NCBI GenBank assembly: GCA_947069175.1
Contig: CAMTDV010000019.1
Span: 76,197,358-76,261,357, forward strand
From: Scalesia atractyloides
Lineage: Eukaryota > Streptophyta > Magnoliopsida > Asterales > Asteraceae
Direction: 5' to 3'
DNA length: 64,000 bases
Below, piece by piece: positions 21,561-32,766 of the stretch (position 1 is its first letter; every line of letters begins with the position of its first letter). A program made the translations under genes and the position numbers. The notes below the pieces were generated by a model. The model was not told the origin of the DNA, did not search any database, and saw only the letters and a program-made list of their open reading frames with translations.

Positions 21561-22649
21561 AATCCTTTTGGTTGAACAAATGTTGGAGGCTTTTGTGATT
21601 GGTGTATATAATACACTGGTTCCGTATAAATAATACCTCCAAAGTTTAAGTGAAAATACAACGACACCTAGTTCCAAGTCATGGGTGGTGTAATTCTTTT
21701 CATGCACTTTGAGTTGTCGTGATGCGTAGGCGATCACTTTGCCCCTTTGCATAAGCACACATCCCATGCCAGTGTGTGATGCATCACAATAAACGACGAA
21801 CTCCTCAATGCCTTCTGGAAAGGTTAAAACTTGAGCATTGCTCAGCTTTTGCTTCAAGATCTCGAAAGATTCCTGCTGTTTTGGACCCCAATCGAACTTG
21901 ATATTCTTGCAGGTTAAAGCAATCAGGGGAATGGCTATCCTTGAGAAGTTTTCGATAGACCTCCTATAATAGCCAGCCAATCCTAAGAAACTGCGGACCT
22001 CAGAAGGGGTCTTTGGCGCTTCCCAGTTCATAATAGCTTCTATTTTAGTGGGATCCACCTGAATACCATGCTCACTAACTACATGCCCAAGAAATTGGAC
22101 CTCGCGAAGCCAGAATTCGCATTTAGAGAATTTAGCATACAACTTCTCTTTTTGTAGTAATTCCAGAATGCACCTAAGATGTTTCTCGTGATCGGATTGA
22201 TTACGAGAATAGATAAGTATATCGTCAATGAAGACTATGACAAACTTATCTAAATAAGGCTTGCAGACTCTATTCATGAGGTCCATGAATGTTGCAGGTG
22301 CATTAGTGAGCCCAAAAGGCATCACTAGAAACTCATAATGTCCGTATCTTGTCCTGAAAGCGGTCTTTGGGACATCTTCACTCCTAACCTTCAACTGATG
22401 ATATCCTGATCTTAAATCTATCTTGGAGAAATAACTTGCTCCTTGCAGTTGATCAAATAGATCGTCGATCCTGGGCAATGGATAACGATTCTTGATCGTT
22501 ATCTTGTTAAGCTCACGGTAGTCAATGCACATATGCATTGAACCGTCCTTCTTTTTGACAAACAAGATCGGAGCTCCCCAAGGTGATGAACTAGGCTGTA
22601 TAAAGCCTTTTTCCAAAAGTTCATCGAGCTGGGTTATTAGTTCCTTCAT
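21558..22649 (-). CDS. Reverse transcriptase-RNase H portion of pol (intact stretch)
   Basis: A 363-codon open stretch copies RNA into DNA and degrades the RNA. Motifs in order: WGAPILFVKKKDGSMHMCID near residue 24-43, RYPLPRIDDLFDQL, YFSKIDLRSGYHQL, FRTRYGHYEFLVMPFGLTNA, and the catalytic FIDDILIY near residue 140. Then come the connection domain (RSFLGLAGYYR) and RNase H starting VVYCDASHTGMGCVLMQ. The frame is lost at YYLYGT, within RNase H. It is the best-preserved part of this element. The ATG at 22649 is internal to the original polyprotein, not a true start. Confidence 0.88.
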   Translation of the reverse strand: MKELITQLDELLEKGFIQPSSSPWGAPILFVKKKDGSMHMCIDYRELNKITIKNRYPLPRIDDLFDQLQGASYFSKIDLRSGYHQLKVRSEDVPKTAFRTRYGHYEFLVMPFGLTNAPATFMDLMNRVCKPYLDKFVIVFIDDILIYSRNQSDHEKHLRCILELLQKEKLYAKFSKCEFWLREVQFLGHVVSEHGIQVDPTKIEAIMNWEAPKTPSEVRSFLGLAGYYRRSIENFSRIAIPLIALTCKNIKFDWGPKQQESFEILKQKLSNAQVLTFPEGIEEFVVYCDASHTGMGCVLMQRGKVIAYASRQLKVHEKNYTTHDLELGVVVFSLKLWRYYLYGTSVLYTPITKASNICSTKRI

Positions 22650-22857
22650 TTATGTTGGTGCTAAACGGTAAGGTGCTCTCGCAATAGGTGCAGATCCATG
22701 TATAATGTCGATCCTAAACTCAACTTGTCTATCCAGGGGTAGACCGGGTAATTCCTCAGGAAAGACATCTGGGTAGTCCGAGATAACGGGTATATCTTCA
22801 ATCCTTGGCTTAGGTTCATCGACGGTTACTTATGCCATATAGATGAACAACCTCTCT

Positions 22858-23536
22858 TCATGCATCGGGAGGCCTTAGCATGGCAACTTTTTCTGGCAAC
22901 CCGTAGTGCATATCTCCAAAGATGGTGAGCATTTCACCAGATGGGGTTTTGATCTCGATTAGTTTCTTATCACAGGCAATTTGGGATTGGTTATGGGATA
23001 ACCAATCCATGCCTAAGACTATATCGACCCCGCCAATTTCATTGGCAGAAGAGAGATAGGAATTAAATGGTTCTTGATGGATATAAAGCATCCATCCAGA
23101 ATGGAAGAAGCGGTTTCAATGCTTCCGTCGGCAAGTTCTACCTCATACGTTATGTCTAGAGTTCTTACGGGTAAGTTTAATAGTTTGCTAAACTTATGGT
23201 CAACAAACGACTTATCACCCCCTAATCAAATAGAACTCTAACAAAGGTATCGTTGATGAGGAAAGTACCTGTTATAACGTTGTTGTCATTTACCGCTTCT
23301 CGAGCACTCATCTGAAAGGCTCGAGCATTAGTTTTCTTAGTTCCACCAGATTTTGCATTTTCATCCTTTGCATTCTTGGAGCAGTTAATCTTTATGTGGC
23401 CTTTCTCACCACAATTGAAGCAAGTGGCATCCTTAATATCCCTACACTCCAGGGCTTGTGTCCCTGTTTTCTTACAAATCCCACAAGGCTTAGCCTTTGG
23501 GTCATACCTACACTGGCCTCCATGCCTTTGTTGCAA
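22858..23536 (-). pseudogene. Second zinc knuckle and protease, stop in the active site
   Basis: The reading from 23536 has CFNCGEKGHIKINC, a CCHC nucleic-acid knuckle, a linker and then the protease start ITGTFLINDTFVRVLFD. Relatives continue with T-G-A at the catalytic triad; here the codon after Asp is a stop (23222-23224) and the reading resumes as GGDKSFVDH. The later protease piece 22858-23091 includes VDIVLGMDWLSHN, the usual family signature. Protease is therefore disrupted at its catalytic centre. Confidence 0.75.
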
Positions 23537-24491
23537 ATTTTACACACAGGTCTATCTGCGGACCTGTTCTGATTCCCGTGGGATCTAAACTTTCCTTTCT
23601 TCTTAACCCGTTGGGAGTTATCATCCTCCTTTTTTCTCTTTCCCTCAGCTTCCTTTCCGGCCGACATCCGCCTCACATAATCTTGAGTGAGGGAGAGGGC
23701 TAGCTCAACAACCGATTTATAAGTGCTAGGCTGAACAGCCTTAACTAAGCTCCTAATCTCTGGAGCTAAAGCATTAATGAAGCGCGCAATGCGCTTAGGT
23801 TCTGGCGTGACTAAATAAGGTACTAGCCGGGAGTATGAGTCAAAGTCGGTAACAAACTTCTGACAATCGAGGTTCTTCATTGTGAGAGCAAGGAAATCCA
23901 TCTTAATCTTTTCCACCTCATGCTGTGGACAGTAAGTGCCTTGACTAAGTCCACAAATTGGGATCATCCTAAGTTATACAGGTGGACCTTACCTGATGAT
24001 TGCATTAATGCCTTCCACCAAATCAGGGCGCTACCCTTAAAAGATTGAGATACAAACTTCACAATGTCCTTATCAGCGTAGCCGCTAATATCAACCACTG
24101 TCTCGATCTCATCGAGCCATCTTAGGGTCTCAATGGCCCCTTTCTCTCCATTGAAGTCTCGTGGCTTATACGAGACGAAGTACTTATATGAACAGCCACC
24201 AGAGGGAGTGTTGGTTTTATCATGGATTTCCTTTTTCTTAGCCTCACTTCTCACGCTTGAGGAATGTACCGAATCATTTTTCTTCTCAGAGGTGGGAGGT
24301 TTTGTGACAGCCTTTGATACCGTCTTAGAGCGAGTAGAACTCGGCATGTTAAACTTTTCTAAGGCTTTTTCCATAGCCTTGCTCACGGCTGCATCTATGC
24401 GAGCCTGGAACTCATCCTCATTTATGACTATATTTGTCCTATTCGGATCATCATCATTATGATGGCGGCTAGCACCGTCTGAATGAGCCAT
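23392..24491 (-). pseudogene. gag of the chromovirus, split by a frameshift
   Basis: The first part (24491-23964, 175 codons) starts MAHSDGASRHHNDDD, has a charged N-terminus, and includes CSYKYFVSYKPRDFNGEKGA, TLRWLDEIETV and ALIWWKALMQ, hallmarks of the retrotransposon Gag capsid. The frame shifts near 23965 and the rest (23967-23392) carries the end of the capsid (VEKIKMDFLALTMKNLDCQKF, FINALAPEIRSLVKA) and a basic linker. The knuckles follow in a further frame (23536 on). Gag builds the particle and binds the RNA; this copy cannot produce it whole. Confidence 0.82.
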
Positions 24492-24891
24492 AACGCTTCG
24501 GTACTATATGGTGAATTAAGATTCTTATGGGTTAGCCATGGTATGATTAAACCATTTAGGCTTTTGCATTACAACGAACGCTTTACATATAACTTAGGTC
24601 CATAGGGACCATGAAAGATCTTTTGGAATTTATGGCGGAGCGATAAAATTCGAATTAAAATCGAGGCTCACCAAAAAGAGGTAACAAGATTGCATAAGCA
24701 AATCAAAATTTTGAAATTTCATTAAAACGGTAGGGATTACATAATTTCCTCTAAAGAGGTCTTAGTACAAAATTTAGTCCGCACATGGACTATAATAAGA
24801 AAAACATACCCACGCAGGGGTTTAAAAGAAATAACAATGCCCACGCATGGACTTTTGAATTTAAATTACATAAATGGAAATACTAATTCTA

Positions 24892-26118
24892 CTAATCCTT
24901 CCTCCCCTTTACGGCTTTATAAAGCTTCTTGATAAATCTGGTCGTTTTCTTCTCCGATTTCTTAACTTGTTGCTGCATTTCCCTGACCTGATCTAAGGCC
25001 TCATTAATGGCCTCGAGTGGTGCTTGTGTTTGAGGCTAAGGTGGAGGTGGTTGCGGCTGAGGCGCAACTGGATACGGATACCCGTAAGGTGGATATCTAG
25101 TAGTGGCATAAGGAGGTGGGTAACTAGGGTAAGAAGAATGGTAGAGGTTATTATGAATAACTGCATCATAATAAGGATCCTGCTCCATTCCATGATGGAT
25201 GTAATTATACAAGCCAGGAGGGTCAACAGTGTGAAACCCTGATGGTCCTGTATAAGCGGGTATTGGGTTGGCAAAATCCGGCGGTGGTAGAGGTGGTTGA
25301 GGCAGAGGCTCAACAGCTGGTTGCGGCGGGGGTTCCGCCGCTGGCGATGTGTTTGAGAGTCCACCCATTTGTGGGTCCTCAGGGATGATGGGGTAAGAGG
25401 GTGGTAAAGGTGGTAGTGAACCCGACCTTTGACCAGCATGCACCAACATACGTGCCCCACGCTTTCGGCGTGGTTGTGATGATGATTCAGGTGGTGGCTA
25501 GGGTTGGTCCACCTGTTGCATTTCTACATCCTCGGCTTGAGGATGTGGTGATGGGGGATGGTGATGGGGAGTGCTATGGTAGGAGGGCGTGTTTACAAAC
25601 ACATATTACGCCCATCGTTGCTCATAATCATCAGGACCTCGGAACGGAGATCCTGCCAAGGAGTTTGAGCCACTAGACAGCTCGATAGGGTGACCGTACG
25701 ATCCGGTTTGTGGGAATTCCTCCGGGTCAGAATCTTCCTCCATATATGTTGGTGAGTCAACTGGAGTGGTTTTGGGTGAGGGTTGGTTGACTGGGTTATC
25801 AAAATAGGAGTTGAAGTATTCTTGTTGGGAATGGGAGTGTGAATGGTGAGATTGATGGGAATGGTGTGAATGGTAGGAATGCTGAGAATGTGAATGAGGT
25901 GGGGAGTATTCATGTGAGATCGAATGTCGGTAAGGTTCAAAGGGTGATGAAGAATCTCCGGATCCTTCGTAAGGGTTGTACTCTGGTAGATTAGCTGCTC
26001 CAGCTAGAGAAGGTCTTAAGGGTGGTCTGAAAGATGGCCCAGTGAAAGATGGTCCAGTCATAGAGGCTCCTCCTCTCATGGGTCCTTTGCCTTTTCCTCC
26101 TCGTCTGAATTTAGGCGG
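24892..26118 (-). pseudogene. Accessory ORF upstream of gag, low-complexity protein with coiled-coil end
   Basis: A single minus-strand frame of ~408 codons runs from MPPKFRRGGKGKGPMRGG (26118; an earlier in-frame ATG is at 26157) to a stop at 24892, broken by three in-frame stops (25606, 25498, 25036). The start is basic and Gly-rich, the middle is rich in His, Ser and Tyr (HSQHSYHSHHSHQSHHSHSH), and then long Pro/Tyr-rich stretches follow. The last ~45 residues are charged and likely coiled coil (LEAINEALDQVREMQQQVKK). It lies between the primer-binding site and gag, where standard gypsy elements have untranslated leader. No domain is recognised. It ends 400 bases upstream of gag. Confidence 0.6.
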
Positions 26119-26291
26119 CATAATTTCCTGCTTCAATAACAAATTAAAACAAAGCAAAACAATAATAATAACTTAATAATGAAGTGAATACTCTTAGGTC
26201 AAAGCCTAGACTCGGAAGTCTAAGGAATGTGCTATTCGTGTATATTCGAGATTAAACACAAAAAAAGCTAGTGTTTAATTCACTTGAACGT

Positions 26292-26305
26292 TGGCTCTGA
26301 TACCA
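26292..26305 (-). other. Primer-binding site (initiator tRNA-Met type)
   Basis: The minus strand reads TGGTATCAGAGCCA a few bases after the 5' LTR end (GGTTGTGACA). Confidence 0.9.
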
Positions 26306-26308
26306 ACC

Positions 26309-29300
26309 TGTCACAACCCGATTTCCACGTGTAACCCGGTGGGCCCGGTTGGGGAATATCGTGATGTAAGTTGATATCATCATAACCAAACAAACACACA
26401 ACACAGTGGAAGTCTTGGAGTATAAATTACTATTACAAACCAAATGTTCGAAAATAATAATTACAGGCTTGTAATAACGAATCCACAGGCGGATCGAATA
26501 AATATTTTCAAAGGAAATTGTTCTACAGACTTTGGCAGCTTATGGACTTGCAAGATCCTTATTTAGCTACTACGCAGCTCCCAATCTATTCCGCGTTGCC
26601 ACCTGTAACTTGGTCTTTTGAAAATACGTCAGTTTTCACTGGTAAATACTAGTAACCGACTCATTTTGTAAACATTTATTAAGATGATTTTCGGTGCACT
26701 TGGCACATTTTATAAATAACTTGGGATAGTTCAAAATGACTTTGTTTACAGTTTTTACATGTTTGTCAATACATATGGGGTCCGGTGCAGAAACCGAATA
26801 ACCTGATTAACCGACACGCCACTTTAAATTATCCACCAGTGGGATTTAATCATTTCATTAGCCTTAGCGTCTGTCAGGTGTATGCCTACACCCCGCGCTT
26901 AAGGTCGTGGCCTTAATAACTTAAATGAGCCAAGGATATCCCAGACATGGTCGAATTAACCCCCAATGTTTAAGTTATCAAACAATACAGAATGAAACGG
27001 GTTATAAGGATTTAGTAAATCACAATATGATAACACGATCCTATACCCGACCAAGCGGTATTATTATACCGTATCCCAAGCCCGTAAAGGGAAAATAAGT
27101 TAAAAGATTTTACCTGAGCAGTTCTTCAAATAAGATAATTAACTTAGCCGAATATTCAAAAGTAAGCTTAGATGGCAATCTACCGGGAGGCTATTAGTCT
27201 GGAAAAGATGGTATTTATAACCAATTAGAATGCTAACGGGTCCTATCTACTTTGTAGACTCGAACCGGGTAGCTTAAGGATAATAACGGTACTAGACGCT
27301 AGATTAAGCGATGACCGGAATAGAATGTAGTTTAAACCTGACAAGCATGGAGGCTTGTTTAATATGGGTAAACATATTACATTCTGGATTTTGATAATAA
27401 AATGATAAGATTAAACCCGTTTCGGTTAAATTACGTAAACTAGTTACGTAGGCCGAACCGTACGCATATAAGCGAAACCGGGTAACCGGGTGAGTCCTAT
27501 ACAAGTTCCATATGCCATTATACTTTAAACATGTTGTAACATCAGTAAGATATCAACATGTATGCCCGTTATGGTTTTAAAATCAAGTTACGCCTCAAAA
27601 GGGCGTTTTGGTCATTTTATGACTTGTAAAAGAAATTATGAGCAAACTGATGTAATGGTCATAATCTTCCTGTAAAAATAGTTTATTTATGATGTTATAT
27701 CAGTAGGATATCGAGTATGTGTGTGTTTTAGAGTTTAAGACCAAACTATGCCCGGGCATTTTGGTCATTTCGCACATAGCTTGATAATTTACTTGGGAAT
27801 CTGAGTTTAGTTGATGTACTTACTGTAATTATATGTAAAATGAGTTTTGAAATCAATAGGTATCAAGTCTTGGTGCTTTAATATGGTTTTAAACCACACT
27901 ATGGGCCTAAATGGTGATAAAGTCGCTAAATGACGATATTCAAGATGATTAAGGAAAACTGATGTTATGATCAGGTTTATATAACCAAAATAAGCTATGT
28001 AATATATTATAACAGTAGGTAAATGGTTTTGTTATAAAAAGTGTCTTTAAAATCATTTTATGCATCATAAGGGTAATATCGTCATTTATCGTCATTATAC
28101 AAAGGCTTGTGCATAACTCAGTTTACAATCTGATTTTAACATCCCAAGTAATCCTAATTATGATATTACATCAATAGGTAATGAGTTTTATTGAAGAATT
28201 ATGTTAAAAACCATTTTAGATGTCGAAAGGGCATTTTGGTCCTTTAAAAGCATGATTTGCGATAATGAAACAAAACTTGGGTTATGACCAGATTATTGGC
28301 ATCAAAATAAATTAGTCATTTGTGTGCTCATTTGTAATTAAAACTTTGTTTTTAAGTAAAAGGGCATTTTAGCAAAGTTTGACATAATTAACGGAAACTT
28401 GCATAAAAGCTCGGATTACTATGTAACCATGTGATATAACTCCAGAGGGTTATACTACAACTAAACATGGTCACAGTGAAACTTAATTTCAGTAGCTAGA
28501 GTTGCTAAATCGGGTCAGAACTGAAAGTCAAAGTAGAAGTCAAACTTCACGACTTTCGGTTGTGAACCGACCTTAAACATGGAATTGACGAGCCGAACAT
28601 CTTTACACATGTTCTAATAATTATTACCGAGTTGTTTAAGTGTTAAAACATATTTTATAACACCTACATTATCATTTATGAATTTATTTTCAAATCTGAC
28701 CCAGTTTGACTTTTTATTAATAAGTTTGACCCGTCAATTGACCAAGCAAACGTGGTAATTAGGAGGTGCCCTTTTTAGGGATTAACACCTACCTAATTAC
28801 GATCACGTAGCCATGTTCGTACTGAACTATGGCTGGACCGTAATGGTCTTAGCCGAAAGTCAAAGCGTTTTTATGTCAACGCTTTGACTTTGGCTTAAAG
28901 CCTAATAAAACTTAACAAGAGGAGTTAAGGACACTTACTCAATGTCCTAGCACGAAAATAGAACTAAGTGGAGTTTCCTTATGGTCAGGAATCTTCAAGA
29001 AAGCCAGAGCAAGAGATAAGAGATGAGTTTTTGAAATGAGCAAGGATTCAAGGCACACAAGGCCTCTATATATACTTGAAGAGCTTGAACCAGATCATTC
29101 CAGTTGTTGGTGATCAGTATAGGATGAGTATAAGTGTTAAGGGACGTGTCTTGAGCTGCTAGAGGGTGGCAAACTCGTGTATATCTGCAAAACATGTAGG
29201 CTGCCACGACTCCACATGCTGGCTGTCACTGGCACCCTCTCGCGGGGCACGAGAGAGGTAGGCCAGGCCGGTCGCGGCCCGCGACCCGGCTCCGAGACGA

Positions 29301-29635
29301 CAGCCAAACATTTTTCTTTCTCGTCAAGTTCAGTCCCTCAACCTTACAACTTCGAATAACTTCCATATTCAGCACCTTTGGCCCCTCAAGTTAGGTTTCG
29401 GGTATTCATGAACGTATAACTAAACACTATTAAGCTCTTGGTTCGTTAAAAGTCACTCAGAGGCATAGTTTAAGCATGTTGACACGTTTAACCCCTCAAC
29501 TTTAATTATTCACCACTCAGAGGTTATAAAATAACATGTTGGCGATTTTAGTCCTTCTCGTCTAGCACACGGCATACGAGGATCAGCAGGACACGTGTCG
29601 AAATTTTACAGGACGGGTTTTTACGAGGTGTTACA
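26309..29635 (-). repeat. 5' LTR of the chromovirus
   Basis: 3,327 bases, TGTCACAACCCG to GTGTTACA in plus-strand reading, followed by ATATT. It matches the solo LTR at 12173-17509 but with a single copy of the 2-kb segment. It contains the ~157-base degenerate repeat (27535-28330). Small ORFs inside recur in the solo LTR copy and show no family motif. Confidence 0.88.
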
Positions 29636-31048
29636 ATATTATATGTGACCAGACTCTTTTCCAGAAAAAGTTTACGTCGAAACGTAGAGCCAGTGGAATA
29701 ATTATCGATACGTACGTAAAAATACGCACTAAAATAATTAGTCTTTTTTTAAGTAAAGGTGGTATAGGGGTAAACTCGAAACAAATTATTAGTAAAAATC
29801 TTAATATGTTAAATATGTTCGTAGAACCGTGCCAAGTAGCACCAATGCCATAACACTTACTAACAGCGGGACCAACAATATCGGTAAAACTCATAAAAAT
29901 AAAATAAATAAAAATTGAAAAAATAACACCGAATGAAAAGCAGACGTAAAATTGTTGAACCACGCCCCGCGTTACGGTGGGTTAATCTGAAGAAGTTAAC
30001 ATAATTACTAAGTTAATCTAGGACCCGTGAATTGCGAGGAACCTGTTAATCGAAGAAAAATAGATGCGTTGCGACGAGACTGTCAAACGGAAAAAAATAG
30101 ATGGAAAACATTGAACCCCACACGTACGCTGCGGCGTGTTGACTCGCAAAATTTATAACAGAAACTTATGAAAGATGAAAAGTATAGGGACTAAAGTTGA
30201 AAATAAAAAAAATATTGGGTTAAATTGTAAAGAGTTAATTACATTGTTAGTCTCGTGGTTTGTGAAAAGTAACAATCTCGGGTACTAATAATTTAAAGTA
30301 ACAGGTTGGGATTTTAACTTTTGATTTTGTAACATCCTAGGGCCTTAATGCTAATGGTTGTTAGATATTAACCAAGAACCTGGGGAATTTTAGTCATTTC
30401 AGAGCTTAGTACCCAACCTTGTTATCTTGGAGAAACAACAAGGACTAACCTCGCACTTAACTCTTATAATATTTAAAACACAATTTTTATTTTTTCTATT
30501 TTTATTTAATTATTAGTTCTAATTATTTAACTATATTTTAAATAGTGAAAAAGGTAATATATTTTAAAAGATTATATAGTTTTAATTATTTAAAACTAGC
30601 TTTAATAACGTTTGAATATAAAATACTAGGGGTTTTCAGGCTTCGGTTTTAAACTACGAAACCATCCAAACCGGTCTTTGCTTTTGGTTTCGCCGTCGGT
30701 ATTTTTCTAAACTTTCGGTCGGTCGGTTTCAAAAGTTTGATTGGTGTATAGTTTATACAAAAAAATGGTCGCAAAAAACCGAACTGGATCATATCTTACT
30801 TCATTCAATAAGTCTATATATTTAAGAGTAAATTGCACAAAACGTCCTTTATGTTTCACCAATCTTGCTGGTTTCAGCCTTAATCTTTAAAAGTTGCCAA
30901 AACCAGCCTTTAAGATTAAATTAGTTACGGGTTTCATCCTTTATCACTAACCCAGTTATTAAATCATGTTAAATGGCATCACATGCAAGCCATGTGAGGG
31001 TAAAACCGTCTATTTCATACTTAAAGGACGTTTTGTGCAATTTACTCA

Positions 31049-31302
31049 TATTTTTCATCCTCTTCATCCTCCTCATCCTCGTCTCCTCCGCCACTTTGCT
31101 AACATACGCCGACCCTTCGCCTGAAACCCTAACGGAAGTCGACACACTTCTCGATTTCAAACTCAACCTCCATGATCCACTCGGTGCACTCACTAGCTGG
31201 GACCGGTCAACCTCTTCCGCTCCATGCGACTGGCGAGGCGTCGGTTGCTCCGGCGGCCACGTCACCGACCTCCGTCTGCCACGTCTGCAACTTCACGGCT
31301 AA
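31049..31302 (+). pseudogene. LRR receptor-like kinase N-terminal fragment captured by the MULE
   Basis: Encodes a hydrophobic signal-peptide-like stretch (FFILFILLILVSSATLL), then TEVDTLLDFKLNLHDPLGAL, SWDRSTSSAPCDWRGVGCSG and TDLRLPRLQLHG, and then a stop. This is the leucine-rich-repeat N-terminal cap with paired cysteines (CDWRGVGC) of plant LRR receptor-like kinases, most like the group that includes Arabidopsis At4g36180. The repeats, membrane segment and kinase are missing, so it is a first-exon fragment. The upstream ATG at 30973 lies in transposon sequence. Confidence 0.8.
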
Positions 31303-31600
31303 CAGAGTGACCATCGAGTATATACATGTTATAAACACAACCTAATATCAATATCAATCCAAAACCTTAACACTACCCTACCATTGATCAATCCACACCA
31401 ATCTACTTAAAACTTCAATAAGTTCACTATACACCTATCTTTCGGCTCACGCTCATTTCCGAATAACACACAAACATTCAAGTTCAACGTTTTTGGGGGA
31501 TGACGCCGCGCTAAACGTAACCCAAAACCCACAAATCACATACACAACTTGACAATCCAAAAATTATAAAAAAACACCAACATTTGTTCACCACATTACA

Positions 31601-32263
31601 TTACATAACTTGTCTATCAGCAGCCTCAGCAACAATAGGCAATCTAGGAAGCTGCCCCAAACAACAACAAGAAGACCCATAAACCAAAGAAACCAACATA
31701 AACAAAAACACAGTGCTATCAACACTCATCAACAACCCCAACCCCACACCATCTTTAGCCTCAAACCCTCTCTCCAACAAATCAGGAAATATCAACAACA
31801 CATCAAGCACAACAGCCTGCATAGCATTAAACCTAACATACCTACTAAAATTAGGGTTTCTAACCACCACAAAATACAGCGTTAGAAACACCAGCACGTC
31901 GTTGAACGGCACGCTTTTATAAACTCTAATTGCAGGCACCAGTGGTTGAACTAGGGTTTGAATGAACGAGAATTGATTGATTGCGTATTTGCCGTACTGG
32001 ATGCCGTCGAAGAATGGGTAGAAGTAGCATAGCGCGGAGATTAGCCTGTCTGGGCCGTCCGGAGAGTCGGCGTCGGTGGATTTGGCGACGGTGAGGGTGG
32101 TCCGACGACGGTGGTAGGTGGATTTGAGGTGGATTGGAGTTAGGGTTTTGAGATTGAGGGGGAGGAATGGGGTGGAATAGAGGGTTTTGTGGGATGGTGG
32201 TGGTGATGATAGGGTGTTGGTTATGGTCATTGGTGTGGTGGTGAGTTGCAGAAGAGGAAACAA
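31601..32263 (-). CDS. TIC20-II/V-like chloroplast protein, complete ORF inside a MULE
   Basis: An uninterrupted 220-codon ORF. Residues 1-60 are rich in Ser, Thr, Pro and basic residues with few acids, as in a chloroplast transit peptide. From residue ~72 (DRLISALCYFYPFFDGIQYG) it follows the plant TIC20-V family closely, with four likely membrane helices near 74-90, 121-135, 147-163 and 181-198, and conserved FVVVRNPNFSRYVRFN, LLIFPDLLER and the end PRLPIVAEAADRQV. TIC20 proteins sit in the inner chloroplast envelope; TIC20-I is a protein-import channel part, and the role of the V type is less clear. The length equals that of the family. Its 3' untranslated part seems captured too (31303-31600). 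Whether it is expressed is unknown. Confidence 0.85.
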   Translation of the reverse strand: MFPLLQLTTTPMTITNTLSSPPPSHKTLYSTPFLPLNLKTLTPIHLKSTYHRRRTTLTVAKSTDADSPDGPDRLISALCYFYPFFDGIQYGKYAINQFSFIQTLVQPLVPAIRVYKSVPFNDVLVFLTLYFVVVRNPNFSRYVRFNAMQAVVLDVLLIFPDLLERGFEAKDGVGLGLLMSVDSTVFLFMLVSLVYGSSCCCLGQLPRLPIVAEAADRQVM

Positions 32264-32766
32264 AATGACGAATATACCCTCACATGTTAGGCATGTGAGG
32301 GAAATAAACTGAGATAATTAACTTGGTTAGTAATAAGGACTGAACCGGCAACAAAAATAAACGTAAAGGATGTTTTTGGCAAGTTTTAAACATTAAGGCT
32401 GGAACCTGCAAGTTTGAGAAAACATTAAGGACGTTTTGTGCAATTTACTCTATATTTAATAAATAAAACCATTGGGGGACACATGTCACCCTCGGGTTAA
32501 TCCTCAACTTGCTTTTCCCGCCTAAACCAAATAGGTAAATGGATAGTCCGATTTGAATATGGATGGTCCGAATGTATCATTAAACAATTGCCTTGCCTAA
32601 TATAGCTTATCTTACACCATACGTTTCATCTTACCTTAATCGCTCTCTCTGTCTTTCTCTCTGGCGTTCACGGCGAAGAATTCCTATTAACATTCATCGG
32701 ATCTGAATACCCTTCATCCATGGTAATGTCTGATTTCCTTAATGTTCTTATGTTAATTAGGTACAT

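Larger units (their letters stand above)
19667..29635 (-). mobile_element. Ty3/gypsy chromovirus, 3' LTR truncated by a duplication breakpoint
   Basis: Minus-strand order: 5' LTR (26309-29635), primer-binding site, an accessory ORF, gag, protease, reverse transcriptase-RNase H, integrase with a chromodomain-like C-terminus, polypurine tract, then only 272 bases of 3' LTR. ATATT at 29636 repeats the target duplication of the solo LTR at 12173. The coding region carries several stops and frameshifts, so it is defective. The domain order and the chromodomain-like end suggest the Tekay/Del branch; that placement is inference. Confidence 0.88.
30826..32450. mobile_element. Mutator-like element carrying host gene pieces (Pack-MULE)
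   Basis: Ends GAGTAAATTGCACAAAACGTCC and GGACGTTTTGTGCAATTTACTC are perfect inverted repeats; similarity extends to ~185 bases at each end (30826-31010 and 32264-32450). A 9-bp target duplication TATATTTAA flanks it (30817-30825, 32451-32459), and the uninterrupted site is visible in R1 near 18712. There is no transposase. The interior holds an LRR kinase fragment (plus strand) and a TIC20-like ORF (minus strand). A third terminus-like motif at 31024-31047 suggests a short 222-base precursor element at the left end. Confidence 0.9.

Noticed and set aside
25593..25940. 115-codon minus-strand ORF rich in His, Thr and Pro
   Set aside because: Alternative frame of the accessory ORF; composition follows from its repetitive His/Ser codons.
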